A stretch of DNA of 64,000 nt from JAHDHW01 sp965220465 (lineage in GTDB: Bacteria > Bacteroidota > Bacteroidia > Chitinophagales > Saprospiraceae): NCBI GenBank assembly GCA_965220465.1, contig CBDCPZ010000007.1:91455-155454 (forward strand). Reading direction: 5' to 3'. Positions within the stretch are counted from its first letter, which is position 1; every line of letters begins with the position of its first letter. A program made the position numbers and the translations under genes. Positions 42,152 to 53,029 of this stretch are shown here, piece after piece. The notes under the pieces are model-generated. The model was not told where the DNA came from, made no database searches, and worked only from the letters and a program-made list of their open reading frames with translations.

Positions 42152-44419
42152 ATGAAAATAATAAATGCATTCTTTTTATTTTCCTTTTTTAATCTTATCT
42201 GGTTGAACCATACCCATGCAACTATATTTACTGCAATTGCTGATGGAGATTGGGATGAAATAGCCACCTGGGATCAGGGTAGTGAGCCGGGGGCATCGGA
42301 TACTGTGGTTATTGATGGCTATACTGTTACGATCGATATTGGTACTGGAAATGTCATGGTTAAAAATATTACATTAACAAACATTTCAGATATTGATGTC
42401 TCCGAGCTTATCATTGATGGCCTTTTAACAGTTACTGTGACTGATGATTTAACCGCAAATTTAGAAAATATAGATCAAGGTATTGAAATTCAGGTTCTAA
42501 ATGGAGCGATACTGGATATTGATGGAAATGGTGATTTTACAAGATCAGCTGACAATAGTTTTGATAAAAAATTATTGCTAACTATTGAGGATGCCAGTAG
42601 AATGAATTTGGCCGGTAACTTTACTTTTGATTACAAAAATGCTGATCCTGGAGAAAATTCAAATGAAATTTTTCTTGACGATACGGCTATCCTCGACATA
42701 ACAGGTACAACTACTTTGATCATGCGAAGTGGTAGTGAATTGGATTTTAAAATACAAGGTTCTTCGCAAGCTATTTTAAGGGGAAATCTGGATGCTCAAA
42801 TTTCTGGTGGTGATGAATTGACTGTTACTACTAAAGAAACCTCCCATTTTCAGGTAAACGGGGATGTATCTGTAATTAATGCAGGAGGTGTAACTCATGC
42901 GATGTTGCATGCGGATGGAAGTGATGGAACATTTACGATAGGTGGAAATTTAACGATGAATTCTACCTCAATTGATAAGATAGTATACATGGAAGCAACG
43001 TATTCGAATTGTGTAATTGATGTAGCTGGTGATATCTCCATGAGTGCATTAAGTGAAGGGGATGTATATATTGATCTTCAGTCAAGTAGTAATATGTATG
43101 TTGGCGGGGACTTTTTGCGTCCTACTAATTATGGTGCATTATTAATGAGTGGAAGTGCTACATTAACTTACAATGGAACACTTTCCCAAGTACTTGCTGA
43201 TGATGACCTGGCAGGAAGCGGAACTGATGTTTTCAACATTTCAAATGTAGTGCTGGATAATTCTTCGGGTTTTACACTTGAAGATACCATGTTTGTTGAG
43301 ACTAATCTTAATCTTACTTCCGGGAAAATTGTAACGACTTCAACAGAAATATTAATTATCGGTGATCAAGCCACTATTACCGGTGGAAGCGAAACCGCTT
43401 ATATTGATGGACCTATGATAAAAGTAGGAGAGTCCAATAATAATCCTTTTTTATTTCCAATAGGGGATTCAAAAAGTTATGCTCCTATGGAAATATCGAA
43501 AATTTCATCTTCGACTTCAGAATATATTGTTCAATATTTTGGTGATCCTCCTCCTTTCGGCAATAATCTTGCTCCGGAGGTAGATAATATAAGTGGAAAT
43601 CAGTATTGGGAATTGTCTAAAAAAGCTGGCAGCGATGATGTTGATATTATCTTATACTGGTTGGATGCGGATGCTAAAGGGATCAACAATGTCGATTCTT
43701 TGGCTGTTGTAGGATTGAATGGTTCAAATATTTGGGAAAGCTATGGAAATGGAGGAACAACTGGTAGTACTGGTGTGGGGGCTTCGGGTTCTGTATCAAG
43801 CACAGATGGTGATCCACCACCGTTTGGTGTAGAAAAATTCACATTGGGTTCTGTATCTGAGCTTAATGCATTGCCGGTAGAAATGACTTATTTTATGGCT
43901 TTACCGCAAGATGAAAAGGTTAATCTGAAATGGCAAACAGCTTCAGAAATCAATACGAGTTACTTTGTTGTCGAGCGTTCAAATGATGGATTCAATTTTG
44001 AAGAAATAGAAACTGTCTTCAGTAAAGGAGGTCGAGATTTTAGCCAGAATTACTCAACCACAGATGTTTCACCTTTCAAAGGGAATAATTATTACCGACT
44101 TAAAGTTGTGGATAGAGATGGCTGGTTTGAATACTCTACAATTGAAGTAGTGAATTTTCAAAATTCACAGGTATTGAGCATTTATCCGAATCCAGTAAAT
44201 AAAGTATTGAACTTAAAAGCGTCAAATGCTTTGGCCGATGAAGGAGTGTTGGAAGTATTTGGAATAAACGGACAAAGGGTTTACAGAGGCAAATACGTTT
44301 TGGAAAATGGAATAGTCCAAATTGCTACAAATGCAATCAATGTTTATACATCTGGTACTTATCTTTTACGGTTTACAAACGCAGAAGGAAGCCGCATTTT
44401 GAAATTAAACAAACACTGA
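42152..44419 (+). CDS. Secreted beta-solenoid-like protein with T9SS type A sorting domain
   Basis: A 755-aa exported protein. The signal peptide MKIINAFFLFSFFNLIWLNH ends near THA. The N-terminus (TAIADGDWDEIATWDQGSEP) is the G8-like opening common in T9SS cargo. Residues about 60-420 are repetitive short beta strands, probably a solenoid. Next comes LPVEMTYFMALPQDEKVNLKW with ASEINTSYFVVERSNDG, a fibronectin-like linker found before T9SS domains. The last 80 residues (IYPNPVNKVLNL ... GSRILKLNKH) are the sorting domain. Ligand or substrate is unknown. It is convergent with the Omp28-like gene, 66 nt away. Confidence 0.85.
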   Translation: MKIINAFFLFSFFNLIWLNHTHATIFTAIADGDWDEIATWDQGSEPGASDTVVIDGYTVTIDIGTGNVMVKNITLTNISDIDVSELIIDGLLTVTVTDDLTANLENIDQGIEIQVLNGAILDIDGNGDFTRSADNSFDKKLLLTIEDASRMNLAGNFTFDYKNADPGENSNEIFLDDTAILDITGTTTLIMRSGSELDFKIQGSSQAILRGNLDAQISGGDELTVTTKETSHFQVNGDVSVINAGGVTHAMLHADGSDGTFTIGGNLTMNSTSIDKIVYMEATYSNCVIDVAGDISMSALSEGDVYIDLQSSSNMYVGGDFLRPTNYGALLMSGSATLTYNGTLSQVLADDDLAGSGTDVFNISNVVLDNSSGFTLEDTMFVETNLNLTSGKIVTTSTEILIIGDQATITGGSETAYIDGPMIKVGESNNNPFLFPIGDSKSYAPMEISKISSSTSEYIVQYFGDPPPFGNNLAPEVDNISGNQYWELSKKAGSDDVDIILYWLDADAKGINNVDSLAVVGLNGSNIWESYGNGGTTGSTGVGASGSVSSTDGDPPPFGVEKFTLGSVSELNALPVEMTYFMALPQDEKVNLKWQTASEINTSYFVVERSNDGFNFEEIETVFSKGGRDFSQNYSTTDVSPFKGNNYYRLKVVDRDGWFEYSTIEVVNFQNSQVLSIYPNPVNKVLNLKASNALADEGVLEVFGINGQRVYRGKYVLENGIVQIATNAINVYTSGTYLLRFTNAEGSRILKLNKH

Positions 44420-44485
44420 TTAGGGGATTAGGGAATAGAAAATAAATTTAAACCCCTTTCTTTTGGTAAAAATCAAAGATCAATA

Positions 44486-45526
44486 TTACTTAAAAATGAT
44501 CTTTTTTGTTGAAACTGCATTTTCAGATCTAAGCACTAAAAAATAAAGGCCATTTGTGTTTACCAGTGATCTTTGAATTTCAAAAGTTTGTACACCAGAA
44601 GCAGCATTTCCTTCAAATATTGTGGCAATATGCTTTCCCGAAACATCAGTTAACTCTAATTGTACTTTCGAATTTTCATTTTTAAAATTTAATTCAATCG
44701 TAGCAATCGAATTTGTAACCGTTGGATAAACCTTAAAACTGATTTCATCATCCGGAATAACAGACACACCAACGGTTGTCAATTCGGTTGTTGAATGTGT
44801 GTTGACAAATTCGTAAGTATCACCCACTTTTTCCCAAATAATAGTAGCGATTTCCAGATTATTTACATTCCAATTGTCGATTTCAATCGAATAAGCGTTA
44901 TCAAACTCAGTATCGGCATCGATACTTCCGCTTGAAATAAGTTCTCCAAACGAGCTACTACTCATACTTGCTCTAAGGACATTTTTGTGCACAGCATTAC
45001 TGCCTTGACCGGTCTGATTATTTATCACGCCGTTCTCAATAACATATACGCCAATGTAATATTCACCAGTTGTATTTTGAAAAAATCTTGTTTTGGTTTG
45101 TACTTCCAGCGTGTTACCATTTTTTACAACCTGCAACCCTGCATTTACTACTGGAGACAAATTATAATTACTGTTTACCAAATTTTGAATGGCTGTGCGT
45201 TTTGACGAAACGTTGGAGGAAGTTACATTTTGATTTTCATTACCAACGATGAAATAAGGTTGGTAATTTGTGTTAAAATTTGTAGCGAAATTAGCTGCGG
45301 TCGTATTTTGGAGGTCTCCACTATAATTTGCTTTTATAATCAATGCTTTATCCGCATTGTCTGCAAAAATATTATCAAAAAATGTCCAAGCCCAGCCACC
45401 GCAATGTGGGCACCAGGTAGCAGTTATTTTTGTAATTAACGATTTTTGGATTTCCGGAACATCCTGGGAAATACTTGCGCTGAGAGAAAATAAAACTAAT
45501 ACTATTGTAAAAAATATTCGATTCAT
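44486..45526 (-). CDS. Omp28-related thioredoxin-fold protein with T9SS-type C-terminus
   Basis: A 346-aa protein. The signal peptide MNRIFFTIVLVLFSLSASIS precedes an Omp28-like domain (about 25-245) with ATWCPHCGGWAW, a CxxC thioredoxin-like active site, near residue 37. The C-terminal 80 residues (VYPTVTNSIATIELNF ... STKKIIFK) form a T9SS type A domain. Omp28 proteins are surface proteins of Bacteroidota; some have the redox motif and may act in disulfide exchange outside the cell. The role here is inferred. Confidence 0.82.
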   Translation of the reverse strand: MNRIFFTIVLVLFSLSASISQDVPEIQKSLITKITATWCPHCGGWAWTFFDNIFADNADKALIIKANYSGDLQNTTAANFATNFNTNYQPYFIVGNENQNVTSSNVSSKRTAIQNLVNSNYNLSPVVNAGLQVVKNGNTLEVQTKTRFFQNTTGEYYIGVYVIENGVINNQTGQGSNAVHKNVLRASMSSSSFGELISSGSIDADTEFDNAYSIEIDNWNVNNLEIATIIWEKVGDTYEFVNTHSTTELTTVGVSVIPDDEISFKVYPTVTNSIATIELNFKNENSKVQLELTDVSGKHIATIFEGNAASGVQTFEIQRSLVNTNGLYFLVLRSENAVSTKKIIFK

Positions 45527-45736
45527 GTTTTAAAAATGATTTAAACAAATTGAAAAAATTCACGTCAGACCAGATTAATCTTTGGTGTTTTAAAATATAT
45601 TCAAAAATATAATGCTTTAAACCCAAAAGTATCACAAAAGTTTTACATTTTGATGTTTTGTTCGTTTTGCTGATTTAAATAACTTGACGCCGCTAAATTT
45701 AAACTTGAAAATAAATCATTCGAATTACTAACATCC

Positions 45737-45768
45737 TTTGCAAAAAATCAAATTACTTGTTAGATTTG
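45737..45768 (+). promoter_or_regulatory. Consensus Bacteroidota promoter of a small membrane protein
   Basis: TTTG (45737-45740), a 20-nt spacer, and TAGATTTG (45761-45768) fit the TTTG-N19-21-TAnnTTTG consensus perfectly. The ATG at 45793 follows 24 nt after the -7 box. Confidence 0.8.
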
Positions 45769-45792
45769 CACCCATATAAAAATGAAAAAATT

Positions 45793-45954
45793 ATGACTTC
45801 AAATACAAAGAACTCATCAAGAGCAATCGACTGGATTTTATTTTTAATTTCAGCAGTTGCATTTTTTGTCATGCTGATGTATTGGTCTGAGTGGTTTTGG
45901 GTAACCCTTCCGTTTATGCTTACCTTTTTGGTAAAAGCAACAAATAGGATGTAA
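45793..45954 (+). CDS. 53-aa membrane protein of unknown function
   Basis: The predicted protein MTSNTKNSSRAIDWILFLIS... has two hydrophobic segments (about 14-30 and 32-48) separated by YWSEWFW and ends KATNRM. The ATG at 45793 is chosen over an upstream TTG (45757) that would lie before the -7 box. A perfect promoter 24 nt upstream supports it as a real gene. No family is recognised; small two-helix proteins of this kind are common in Bacteroidota. Confidence 0.65.
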   Translation: MTSNTKNSSRAIDWILFLISAVAFFVMLMYWSEWFWVTLPFMLTFLVKATNRM

Positions 45955-46306
45955 TGTCTAAATAGTTTGAAGTTGTTTGTTGAAATGACTTCTAACAATA
46001 ACTTTAGTTTTAACTTTCAGGTTAATACATTTGTTGATTTTTATCCTCCTTTCAAAGATTGTTGCTTGTTTGGGTTTTGCTTGCTGCTTGTCTTCTTTAT
46101 TGTAATTTTGTTTAAAATCTCGCAGCTAAAAAAAAAATTTCTTATATTTATATCGTCTTACACCTGGTGCTTAGCTTCCCGCCTTTATTTTTCAAAATTT
46201 AACAGTATCAAAAATAGATTTTACTACTATTTTCAATAGTTGATTCTTAAAATAAGATTTGCTATTGATCTTTTTTGGTACACCGAAAAGCAAAAACTAC
46301 AAACCC
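45955..46306. other. 352-bp intergenic region upstream of the giant adhesin array
   Basis: No convincing gene: the frame across 45967-46239 starts with TTG and has no coding bias. The stretch GTGCTTAG...CCTTTATTTTTCAAAA (from 46167) resembles GTGCATAG...CCTCAATTTTCAAAAA (from 53147) upstream of the second adhesin gene, so it probably carries the common promoter region. Confidence 0.5.
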
Positions 46307-49300
46307 ATGATGAAGACAAAAACCGGATTTATTTTTCTATTTACCTTTTTATTTAGTTTAAACCTATTTGCTCAGGATTATGAAATCTTAGGGCCAACCT
46401 CAGTGTGCGTCGGAGATTGTGCAGATTATATGCTTGTTGATGGCGGGGGAAATATAATAGATCTAAATGGTGGTTATTGGGGAGTAGATGGCCAAATTGT
46501 ATCGACTGAAACTATCGCTGTAATTTGCTTTGCGGATGAAAACCCCCATTTTATTTACGTAATTGATATTGATGGAGAACAAATTGCAGAGCTTTTTGTA
46601 GAGGCAATTCTTTCATTTCAACCGGAAATTATAGCTTTGTCAGCTGCTTATTGCCCTGTTGATTCTATGCCCGGAGGGTCAAACAGTTGCGATCAGGTTT
46701 GTGCAAATACAACTATTAATTATACAACGGAAATCAATAATCCTGGCCAAAGTGTAATTTGGTCGGTAAGTGGCGCAGAAAGTTATACCGTTGATGGTAG
46801 TAATGTATCCGTCACCTGGGGAGCACCTGGCAACGGGCAGGTATCGGTTCAGGTTTCACCACCCGGTAACATTGGGTTTTCCATCTCTTGCGGAATGTAC
46901 CTAGAGGCTTCAAATGGAGGAAGTGATGGCGGTGGCTTTGTTTACATTGACGGCCCCAGTGATACCTACGATATTGAAGTAGTCGGACCAAATAACTACA
47001 ATGCCATAATTTCTAACGGCGGGAGTATCAATATTTTTGATGGATTAGAAGCTGGAACTTACACTGCCACTGTAACCAACAGCAATGGGATGGTGGAAAG
47101 CTGTTCCTTTACGATCTCTGATTCTGGTACGGCCTGCTCGATTGGAGTTGCTTTAGATGTTGACGATGCATCTGATTGCCAGGTCTGTGATGCAAGTATT
47201 ACGGCTGTAACAATTGCCGGAAATGGACCTTTTAGCTATGGCTGGAGTACTGGAAATACAACTCCGAGCATTCATGATCTTTGTCCTGGTGTTTATACTT
47301 TAACTATTTCTGATGATGAAGGATGTACTGCTACTGTTAGTGCCGAAGTTGGTTGCGATGTAGGAAGCTGTTGGGGTGGAAACTCCATTTGTGTTGATAT
47401 TATAGCCAATCCTGAAGCTGCTTTTGAAACCACACCTCCTGCCAATAATGGAGTCATTGAAATATGTGAGGGGCAAACGGTGTTTTTCGAAAACCTTACA
47501 ACAGGGGCTTCTACTTTTACCTGGGATTTTGGAAACGCCACCTCATCCTCCGAAGTAGATGCGGAATACACTTATCTTTCTTCCGGCACTTATGAAGTGA
47601 TGCTCATCGCCCGCAACGATTGTTTTTGTTCAGATACTACATTTATAACAGTAATTGTTGAAGATGCGATCAGCCCTGAAATCGATTGCGCGGGTACCAT
47701 TTGTATTGACACAGAAGTCACCTATTCGACTGCTGGAGATTGCAGTATTTTTAATTGGAATATTAGTTCAAACGGAACCATAATAAGTGGTGGAGGGATA
47801 TCTGATAATTACATAACGGTTGATTGGGGAACAGGACCTGAAGGATTGATTGAGCTTTCCGTTGATGGATGCAATGGGGATTATTGTCTCGAAACTATGT
47901 TTGAAACCATTCCAATAATAGATGATAATGCCATAATCAAAGGACCTGATAAGGTCTGCAAAAGCGCCGAAGCGATTTATTCTATTACAAGCTATACGGG
48001 AACTGAGTTTAATTGGACGGTATCTTCTTATGGATCAATTGAATCAGGGCAGGGAACCAACGAAATTACTGTGGCATGGCCGGAATTTATTCCCATTATA
48101 CAACAATGGGTGGCAGTTGATTATGAAAGTTGTTATTTAGGGTGTGGGGGAGGAGATACTCTTCTTGTAAATATTTTGGAGGACTTTTATGTTGAAGGGC
48201 CGATTGAAATTTGTATGAATGAAACGGTTGATTTTTTTAGCAAAACTCCTGGAATTTTTAGCAATCCGGTTTCTTCTAACTGGACGATTTTTGATAATAA
48301 TAATTCTGTAGTTTCAACTTCTGTGGGAGCTACTGACAATTTTAATGTTAATTGGACATTTGGAAGCGGTAATTTTACGATTTATGCCGAAGCAGATAAT
48401 CCAGATGATTATTGTGTTGACAATTATTCTGTTTTCGTTGAAGTTCCGGCAATGACTCCTCCTGCTTTGGGGATTTCCGGTCCTGCAACTATTTGTCCCG
48501 GCGAAAGTTATTCTTATTCAGCCATCGAATCCGGTCCGGGATTTCAATATACCTGGTATGTTTCAAATGGAGCTTCAAATATAATTTTAAATGGTCAAAC
48601 GATTAATATTACCTGGGCTGCCTCACTACCTTATAATTTAGCAGTCACCCAAACCAATACAAGCGGGCTGGCTTGTGAATCTGCTGATGTTGGCATGGGG
48701 TTGCAAAGTATTAACTCTGTAACGGTTGATGGAACGGGAGAAGTTTGCCATGAAGAAATTGGAACTTATACAGCGACATCTTATGAATCTGTAGATCATG
48801 CCTGGCAGACAATTCCCAACGATGCAGGAACGGTAATTTCTGGTGAGAACACCGAAACTGTTGAAATACAATGGCATTTAGCCGGTAATTTTGATGTACA
48901 GGTAAATGTCTGTGGAATCACTGATGTTTTCAATGTTTTGGTCAATCCAAAGCCTGTTCCTCAAGTTGTTTTCGATGATCCTTGTCCGGGAGAATTAACT
49001 TTGGTACAAACCACGATTGGTTATAGTGCTTATGAATGGCTCAGTGAAGGAGGAGGAACCATTGCGACAACTCCAACAGTGGATTTAGGAACTGGGTATT
49101 ATGAATTGATCGTAACTGATGCGAATGGCTGCACTGAAAATGAGACTTTTTATATAGGAGAATTACCCAATCCTTACACGACTATTTCAACACCGGATTT
49201 TGGTACTTTTTGCCAAAATGGAGGTTCTATGACGCTTTATTCTTTGCAATCCAGCGGAGGACTCGATTATCAATGGTTTCATGACGGAAATCCGATTGGT

Positions 49301-52300
49301 GCCAATGCGTCAAGTATTGTTGTGACACAAGAAGGAGTTTATTATGTAGTGGTGACAAATCCAGAAGGCTGTGAAGCGACTTCTAATGCGTTGGGGTTGT
49401 CATGTGGATCGGTATTTCCCGGGCCACCTGCTCCAGGTTGTACTCCTGGTGGATATTTAGATTTCGTAAATAATCCGGGAAATTTCTGTAATGAAAGCCA
49501 ATATTTAAATACTTCGGTCAATGATGTTCCCAATAGCTGGTTCTGGCGGTTTATTGATTTTGGAGCAGGAAGTGAAATTTTTTCAACTTTAGAAAACCCA
49601 AATAATACTTATCAAACAGCAGGATTTCATTTGGTTATTTTTCAGGCAGGGGTATATTCGACTCCACCGGGAGATATTTGTGATCTCTATATCTACCAAT
49701 TTGATACCGTTCCACTTGCTGCTAATTTTGGGTTTTTAGAAGGTTGTGTTGGAGATCTTTTACCTTTTTATGACCTTTCGTCCTATATTCCGCAAACAAG
49801 TATTGCAGGTTGGGAATGGGATTTTGATGATCCTGCGAGTGGCGCTTCAAATTCTTCCGTTTTACAAAACCCTCAACACGCTTTCACCGCAGGAGGAACT
49901 TATACCGTGACTTTGACGGTAACTGATCAAAGCGGTTGTGTTTCCGTTATGCAAAGAAATGTTGAAGTCCTGGAACCCCCGTTATCGAGTTTCACGATTC
50001 CATCGGAGGGTTGTGAAGGAGCAACTATATTTTTCGAAGCAGCTGGTCCATTTTCGGATGTGAACTGGGATTTTGGTGATCCTGCAAGTGGAGCAGCCAA
50101 TATTTCGGAAATTGGAGATACTTACCATGAGTTCGAAGCTCCCGGAATTTATACGGTCACTTTAACTACAGAAAATATTTATGGCTGTGTAGCGATAGTT
50201 ACCGAGCAAATTGATATTCAACCAAACATGTTAAGTGGCAGCATCGATATTGATCCTGCATCAACAATCTGTGAAGGAGACAGCTCAACTTTAACGGCAC
50301 CATTAGCTGATTCGTATTTATGGTCCATCGGTGACACAACAGCGAGTATAACAGTCTTGGAAGCAGGAATATATGAAGTTACGATTTACGATGCGTTGGG
50401 TTGTTCATACAGTCCTTCCGCTGCTCAAATTGATGTGATTCCGTTGCCGCAAGCACAGATTACAGCGGTCGAATACGATGAATTTGGACAACCGGTTGCC
50501 AATTTTTATAATAATTATGAAAGCTGTTATGGTGAAAATGTTCATTTGGAAATCACAGAAAATATAAACTATACCTATGAGTGGTCAACCACAGATATAA
50601 CCACCGATATTTCCTTTACAGAAGAAAAAGATAATTTACTTGCGGTTGGAACGCATGATTTTACCGTTACGGTCACTGATGTAAACTCGGGCTGTACAAA
50701 TGTGATCGGCCCCTTTACCGTAACAATTCATCCGATCCCTGAAAATATCATGATCACCTCAAATCCTACGATACCGATTTGTGAAAATACACCTACCGTT
50801 TTTGAAGTAGTAAATCCTGATGCAAACTATACTTATGTTTGGAATACGGGAGAAGTTGGCGTGTCGATCAATTCTTTTTATGCAGGTGAATATTTTGTGC
50901 GGGCGATCAATGAATTTGGATGCGAGGGAGCGAGCAATAGCCTTGAAATTTCCGCTGGTCCCAATATTGACCTGATTCCATCTGGTTGTCATAGCCGATG
51001 TAATCCGGATACCATTTGTCTGCCGATTGTTCCCGGAGTAATTAATTTTCAATGGTATTTTAATGGTAATCCAATAGCTGCGCCGGACGGAACAGTTGCT
51101 GATTTTATTGCAACCGAAAGTGGAGAATATTATGTTGAAATGACAAGTGCAGAAGGCTGCGTGACGATATCAGATGAGTTGTCGCTTGATTTGTTTGATG
51201 GATTCGGCAGTATTTTAGGAAATGTTTATTTTGATATGAATGATAATGGAATCATTGACGGAGGGGATACCTTGATGAGCGGAATTTCTATAATCCTTCA
51301 AGATACAGGAATAAATTTGGATACCATCGATACAAACCTTTTGGGGGCATTTGCTTTTTCAAATATCCTCGCTTCTAACTATGAAGTATTAGTTGATATT
51401 CTCAATTTACCCTTTGGAATGACTCCTGTCTTTGAGCAGTTTAGCTCTTCGTTGGTCGGTTGCGATGATGAAGGAATGGTTGAGTTTTTAATCCAGTTTG
51501 TATGCGATGCGACTGTCGATGTTGTTCAGCTTGAAGCCTGTGAAGGAACCACTATTCCCTACAATGGAGATGATTTATCACCCGGAACGACAACGAATTA
51601 TACTTATACTAATTCCTTTGGCTGTGATTCGATTATCTCGGTTGAAGTAAATGAAATATTTAGTTCAAGTTTTAATTTAGAACTTTCAGCTTGTGATGGT
51701 GATTCCGCAACTTACAACGGAACCCCGATCTCAACCGGAATGTCTCAGGATTTTATTTTTCCAGCTGCAAATGGGTGTGATTCAACGGTTACCGTTGAAG
51801 TTGTTCCGATTCTATTGGTCAGTGAAGAAATAGATCTTGCCGCTTGCGAAGGAACTACAATCAAATACAATGGAGAAGAATTGACTCCGGGTAGCGTAAC
51901 GGAATTTACATTTATTTCCTCTTTGGGTTGTGATTCTATGGTTACCGTTAATGTAGGAACATTATTCAATACGAGTTCAAATTTGGGGCTTTCCGCTTGC
52001 GAAAATGGAACGGTTCCTTACAACGGTCAAAACTTAGAACCCGGTAGCGTATCGATGCATACTTTTGCAAATGAAGCAGGTTGTGACTCTTTGGTTACGG
52101 TTACGGTTGCTTCAATTCCTGTTGATGAAACTTTCATCGATTTGTTTGCTTGTGTCGATGAAACGGTTGAATATAATAATGATCAACTTGTTCCGGGTAC
52201 TCAAATAGACTATACTTTTATCAATCAGGAGGGTTGTGATTCTGTCGTTCATGTCAACGTTTTAGCTTATCCGGATTTTAGTTATGATTTGCTCCCTTTT

Positions 52301-53029
52301 GAAAGTTGCTGGAATGCAACGGAAGGGGAGATCATTGTTGAATACCTGGTTGGCGGAACGGCTCCGTTTGAATATTCACTGGATGGAGTGATTTATCAGC
52401 CTGAAAACAATTTTATGAACATTTCCGCAGGCGACTATGAAGTTTTTGTGAAAGATGATAACGGTTGTGTCAACACCCAAATGGTTACAGTTGAGAGCAT
52501 CTCTCCAATGAATATTGTTGCTGAAGATCCACTGCTTGATTGTGAATTCGGAAGTGCATTGCTCCAACCACAAGTTATCGCTGATGATCCTCAGGAGGTA
52601 TCATACTTATGGCCGGATGGTAGTACTGCGCCATTTTACCAGGTAGATTCATCAGGTATTTACACAGTGGCAATTTCCAATACTTGCGAAACGATTGACT
52701 TTGATTATAATGTAGAATACAAAGACGATGAGCGATCTTCATTAATTTTCATACCTAATGTGTTTTCTCCAAATGGCGATGGGGTGAATGACGAATTCAG
52801 GGTTTATGTGGCCAATGAAGTTCAGGTTTTGTTTTTCGAATTAAATATTTTTGATCGCTGGGGAAATCACCTGACGAGTTTTCAAACCACAGAAGATTTT
52901 TGGGATGGAAAACTAAACAACAGTTTTATGAATCCAGGAGTATTCGTTTATTATTATAAAGCAACAATCGTGGCTTGCGGACAGAAAGTGGATTTGTTTA
53001 GAAAAGGAGATATGACTTTGGTGAAATAA
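46307..53029 (+). CDS. Giant PKD/SprB-type surface adhesin 1 with T9SS type B sorting domain
   Basis: About 2240 aa. Signal peptide MKTKTGFIFLFTFLFSLNLF; the ATG at 46307 (or 46310) replaces an in-frame TTG start at 46259. The body is a chain of Ig-like domains: an SprB-type unit near 47150-47350, PKD domains near 47410-47660 and 49720-50220 (for example WEWDFDDPASGASNS and VNWDFGDPASGAANI), and an SdrD-B-like unit near 51210-51420 (GNVYFDMNDNGIIDGGD). Five 51-aa repeats (51511-52275) follow. The end is the gliding-motility-associated type B domain FIPNVFSPNGDGVNDEF ... FDRWGN. It is probably secreted by T9SS and held at the surface through a PorP/SprF-type partner, which is not in the window. 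Confidence 0.9.
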   Translation: MMKTKTGFIFLFTFLFSLNLFAQDYEILGPTSVCVGDCADYMLVDGGGNIIDLNGGYWGVDGQIVSTETIAVICFADENPHFIYVIDIDGEQIAELFVEAILSFQPEIIALSAAYCPVDSMPGGSNSCDQVCANTTINYTTEINNPGQSVIWSVSGAESYTVDGSNVSVTWGAPGNGQVSVQVSPPGNIGFSISCGMYLEASNGGSDGGGFVYIDGPSDTYDIEVVGPNNYNAIISNGGSINIFDGLEAGTYTATVTNSNGMVESCSFTISDSGTACSIGVALDVDDASDCQVCDASITAVTIAGNGPFSYGWSTGNTTPSIHDLCPGVYTLTISDDEGCTATVSAEVGCDVGSCWGGNSICVDIIANPEAAFETTPPANNGVIEICEGQTVFFENLTTGASTFTWDFGNATSSSEVDAEYTYLSSGTYEVMLIARNDCFCSDTTFITVIVEDAISPEIDCAGTICIDTEVTYSTAGDCSIFNWNISSNGTIISGGGISDNYITVDWGTGPEGLIELSVDGCNGDYCLETMFETIPIIDDNAIIKGPDKVCKSAEAIYSITSYTGTEFNWTVSSYGSIESGQGTNEITVAWPEFIPIIQQWVAVDYESCYLGCGGGDTLLVNILEDFYVEGPIEICMNETVDFFSKTPGIFSNPVSSNWTIFDNNNSVVSTSVGATDNFNVNWTFGSGNFTIYAEADNPDDYCVDNYSVFVEVPAMTPPALGISGPATICPGESYSYSAIESGPGFQYTWYVSNGASNIILNGQTINITWAASLPYNLAVTQTNTSGLACESADVGMGLQSINSVTVDGTGEVCHEEIGTYTATSYESVDHAWQTIPNDAGTVISGENTETVEIQWHLAGNFDVQVNVCGITDVFNVLVNPKPVPQVVFDDPCPGELTLVQTTIGYSAYEWLSEGGGTIATTPTVDLGTGYYELIVTDANGCTENETFYIGELPNPYTTISTPDFGTFCQNGGSMTLYSLQSSGGLDYQWFHDGNPIGANASSIVVTQEGVYYVVVTNPEGCEATSNALGLSCGSVFPGPPAPGCTPGGYLDFVNNPGNFCNESQYLNTSVNDVPNSWFWRFIDFGAGSEIFSTLENPNNTYQTAGFHLVIFQAGVYSTPPGDICDLYIYQFDTVPLAANFGFLEGCVGDLLPFYDLSSYIPQTSIAGWEWDFDDPASGASNSSVLQNPQHAFTAGGTYTVTLTVTDQSGCVSVMQRNVEVLEPPLSSFTIPSEGCEGATIFFEAAGPFSDVNWDFGDPASGAANISEIGDTYHEFEAPGIYTVTLTTENIYGCVAIVTEQIDIQPNMLSGSIDIDPASTICEGDSSTLTAPLADSYLWSIGDTTASITVLEAGIYEVTIYDALGCSYSPSAAQIDVIPLPQAQITAVEYDEFGQPVANFYNNYESCYGENVHLEITENINYTYEWSTTDITTDISFTEEKDNLLAVGTHDFTVTVTDVNSGCTNVIGPFTVTIHPIPENIMITSNPTIPICENTPTVFEVVNPDANYTYVWNTGEVGVSINSFYAGEYFVRAINEFGCEGASNSLEISAGPNIDLIPSGCHSRCNPDTICLPIVPGVINFQWYFNGNPIAAPDGTVADFIATESGEYYVEMTSAEGCVTISDELSLDLFDGFGSILGNVYFDMNDNGIIDGGDTLMSGISIILQDTGINLDTIDTNLLGAFAFSNILASNYEVLVDILNLPFGMTPVFEQFSSSLVGCDDEGMVEFLIQFVCDATVDVVQLEACEGTTIPYNGDDLSPGTTTNYTYTNSFGCDSIISVEVNEIFSSSFNLELSACDGDSATYNGTPISTGMSQDFIFPAANGCDSTVTVEVVPILLVSEEIDLAACEGTTIKYNGEELTPGSVTEFTFISSLGCDSMVTVNVGTLFNTSSNLGLSACENGTVPYNGQNLEPGSVSMHTFANEAGCDSLVTVTVASIPVDETFIDLFACVDETVEYNNDQLVPGTQIDYTFINQEGCDSVVHVNVLAYPDFSYDLLPFESCWNATEGEIIVEYLVGGTAPFEYSLDGVIYQPENNFMNISAGDYEVFVKDDNGCVNTQMVTVESISPMNIVAEDPLLDCEFGSALLQPQVIADDPQEVSYLWPDGSTAPFYQVDSSGIYTVAISNTCETIDFDYNVEYKDDERSSLIFIPNVFSPNGDGVNDEFRVYVANEVQVLFFELNIFDRWGNHLTSFQTTEDFWDGKLNNSFMNPGVFVYYYKATIVACGQKVDLFRKGDMTLVK
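51511..52275 (+). repeat. Five tandem 153-bp coding repeats in adhesin 1
   Basis: Each 51-aa unit has the pattern LxACEGTTxxYNG, LxPGS, FTF and GCDSxVTV, with two cysteines at fixed places. Boundaries are approximate. Adhesin 2 has ten such units. Confidence 0.85.

Noticed and set aside
45967..46239. Possible small membrane protein of 90 aa on the plus strand
   Set aside because: It starts with TTG, is dominated by AT-rich low-complexity Phe/Lys codons, and overlaps the presumed promoter of the adhesin array.
46259..46306. Longer N-terminus of adhesin 1
   Set aside because: A TTG start would put 16 odd residues before a normal signal peptide; the paralogues start at the matching ATG.
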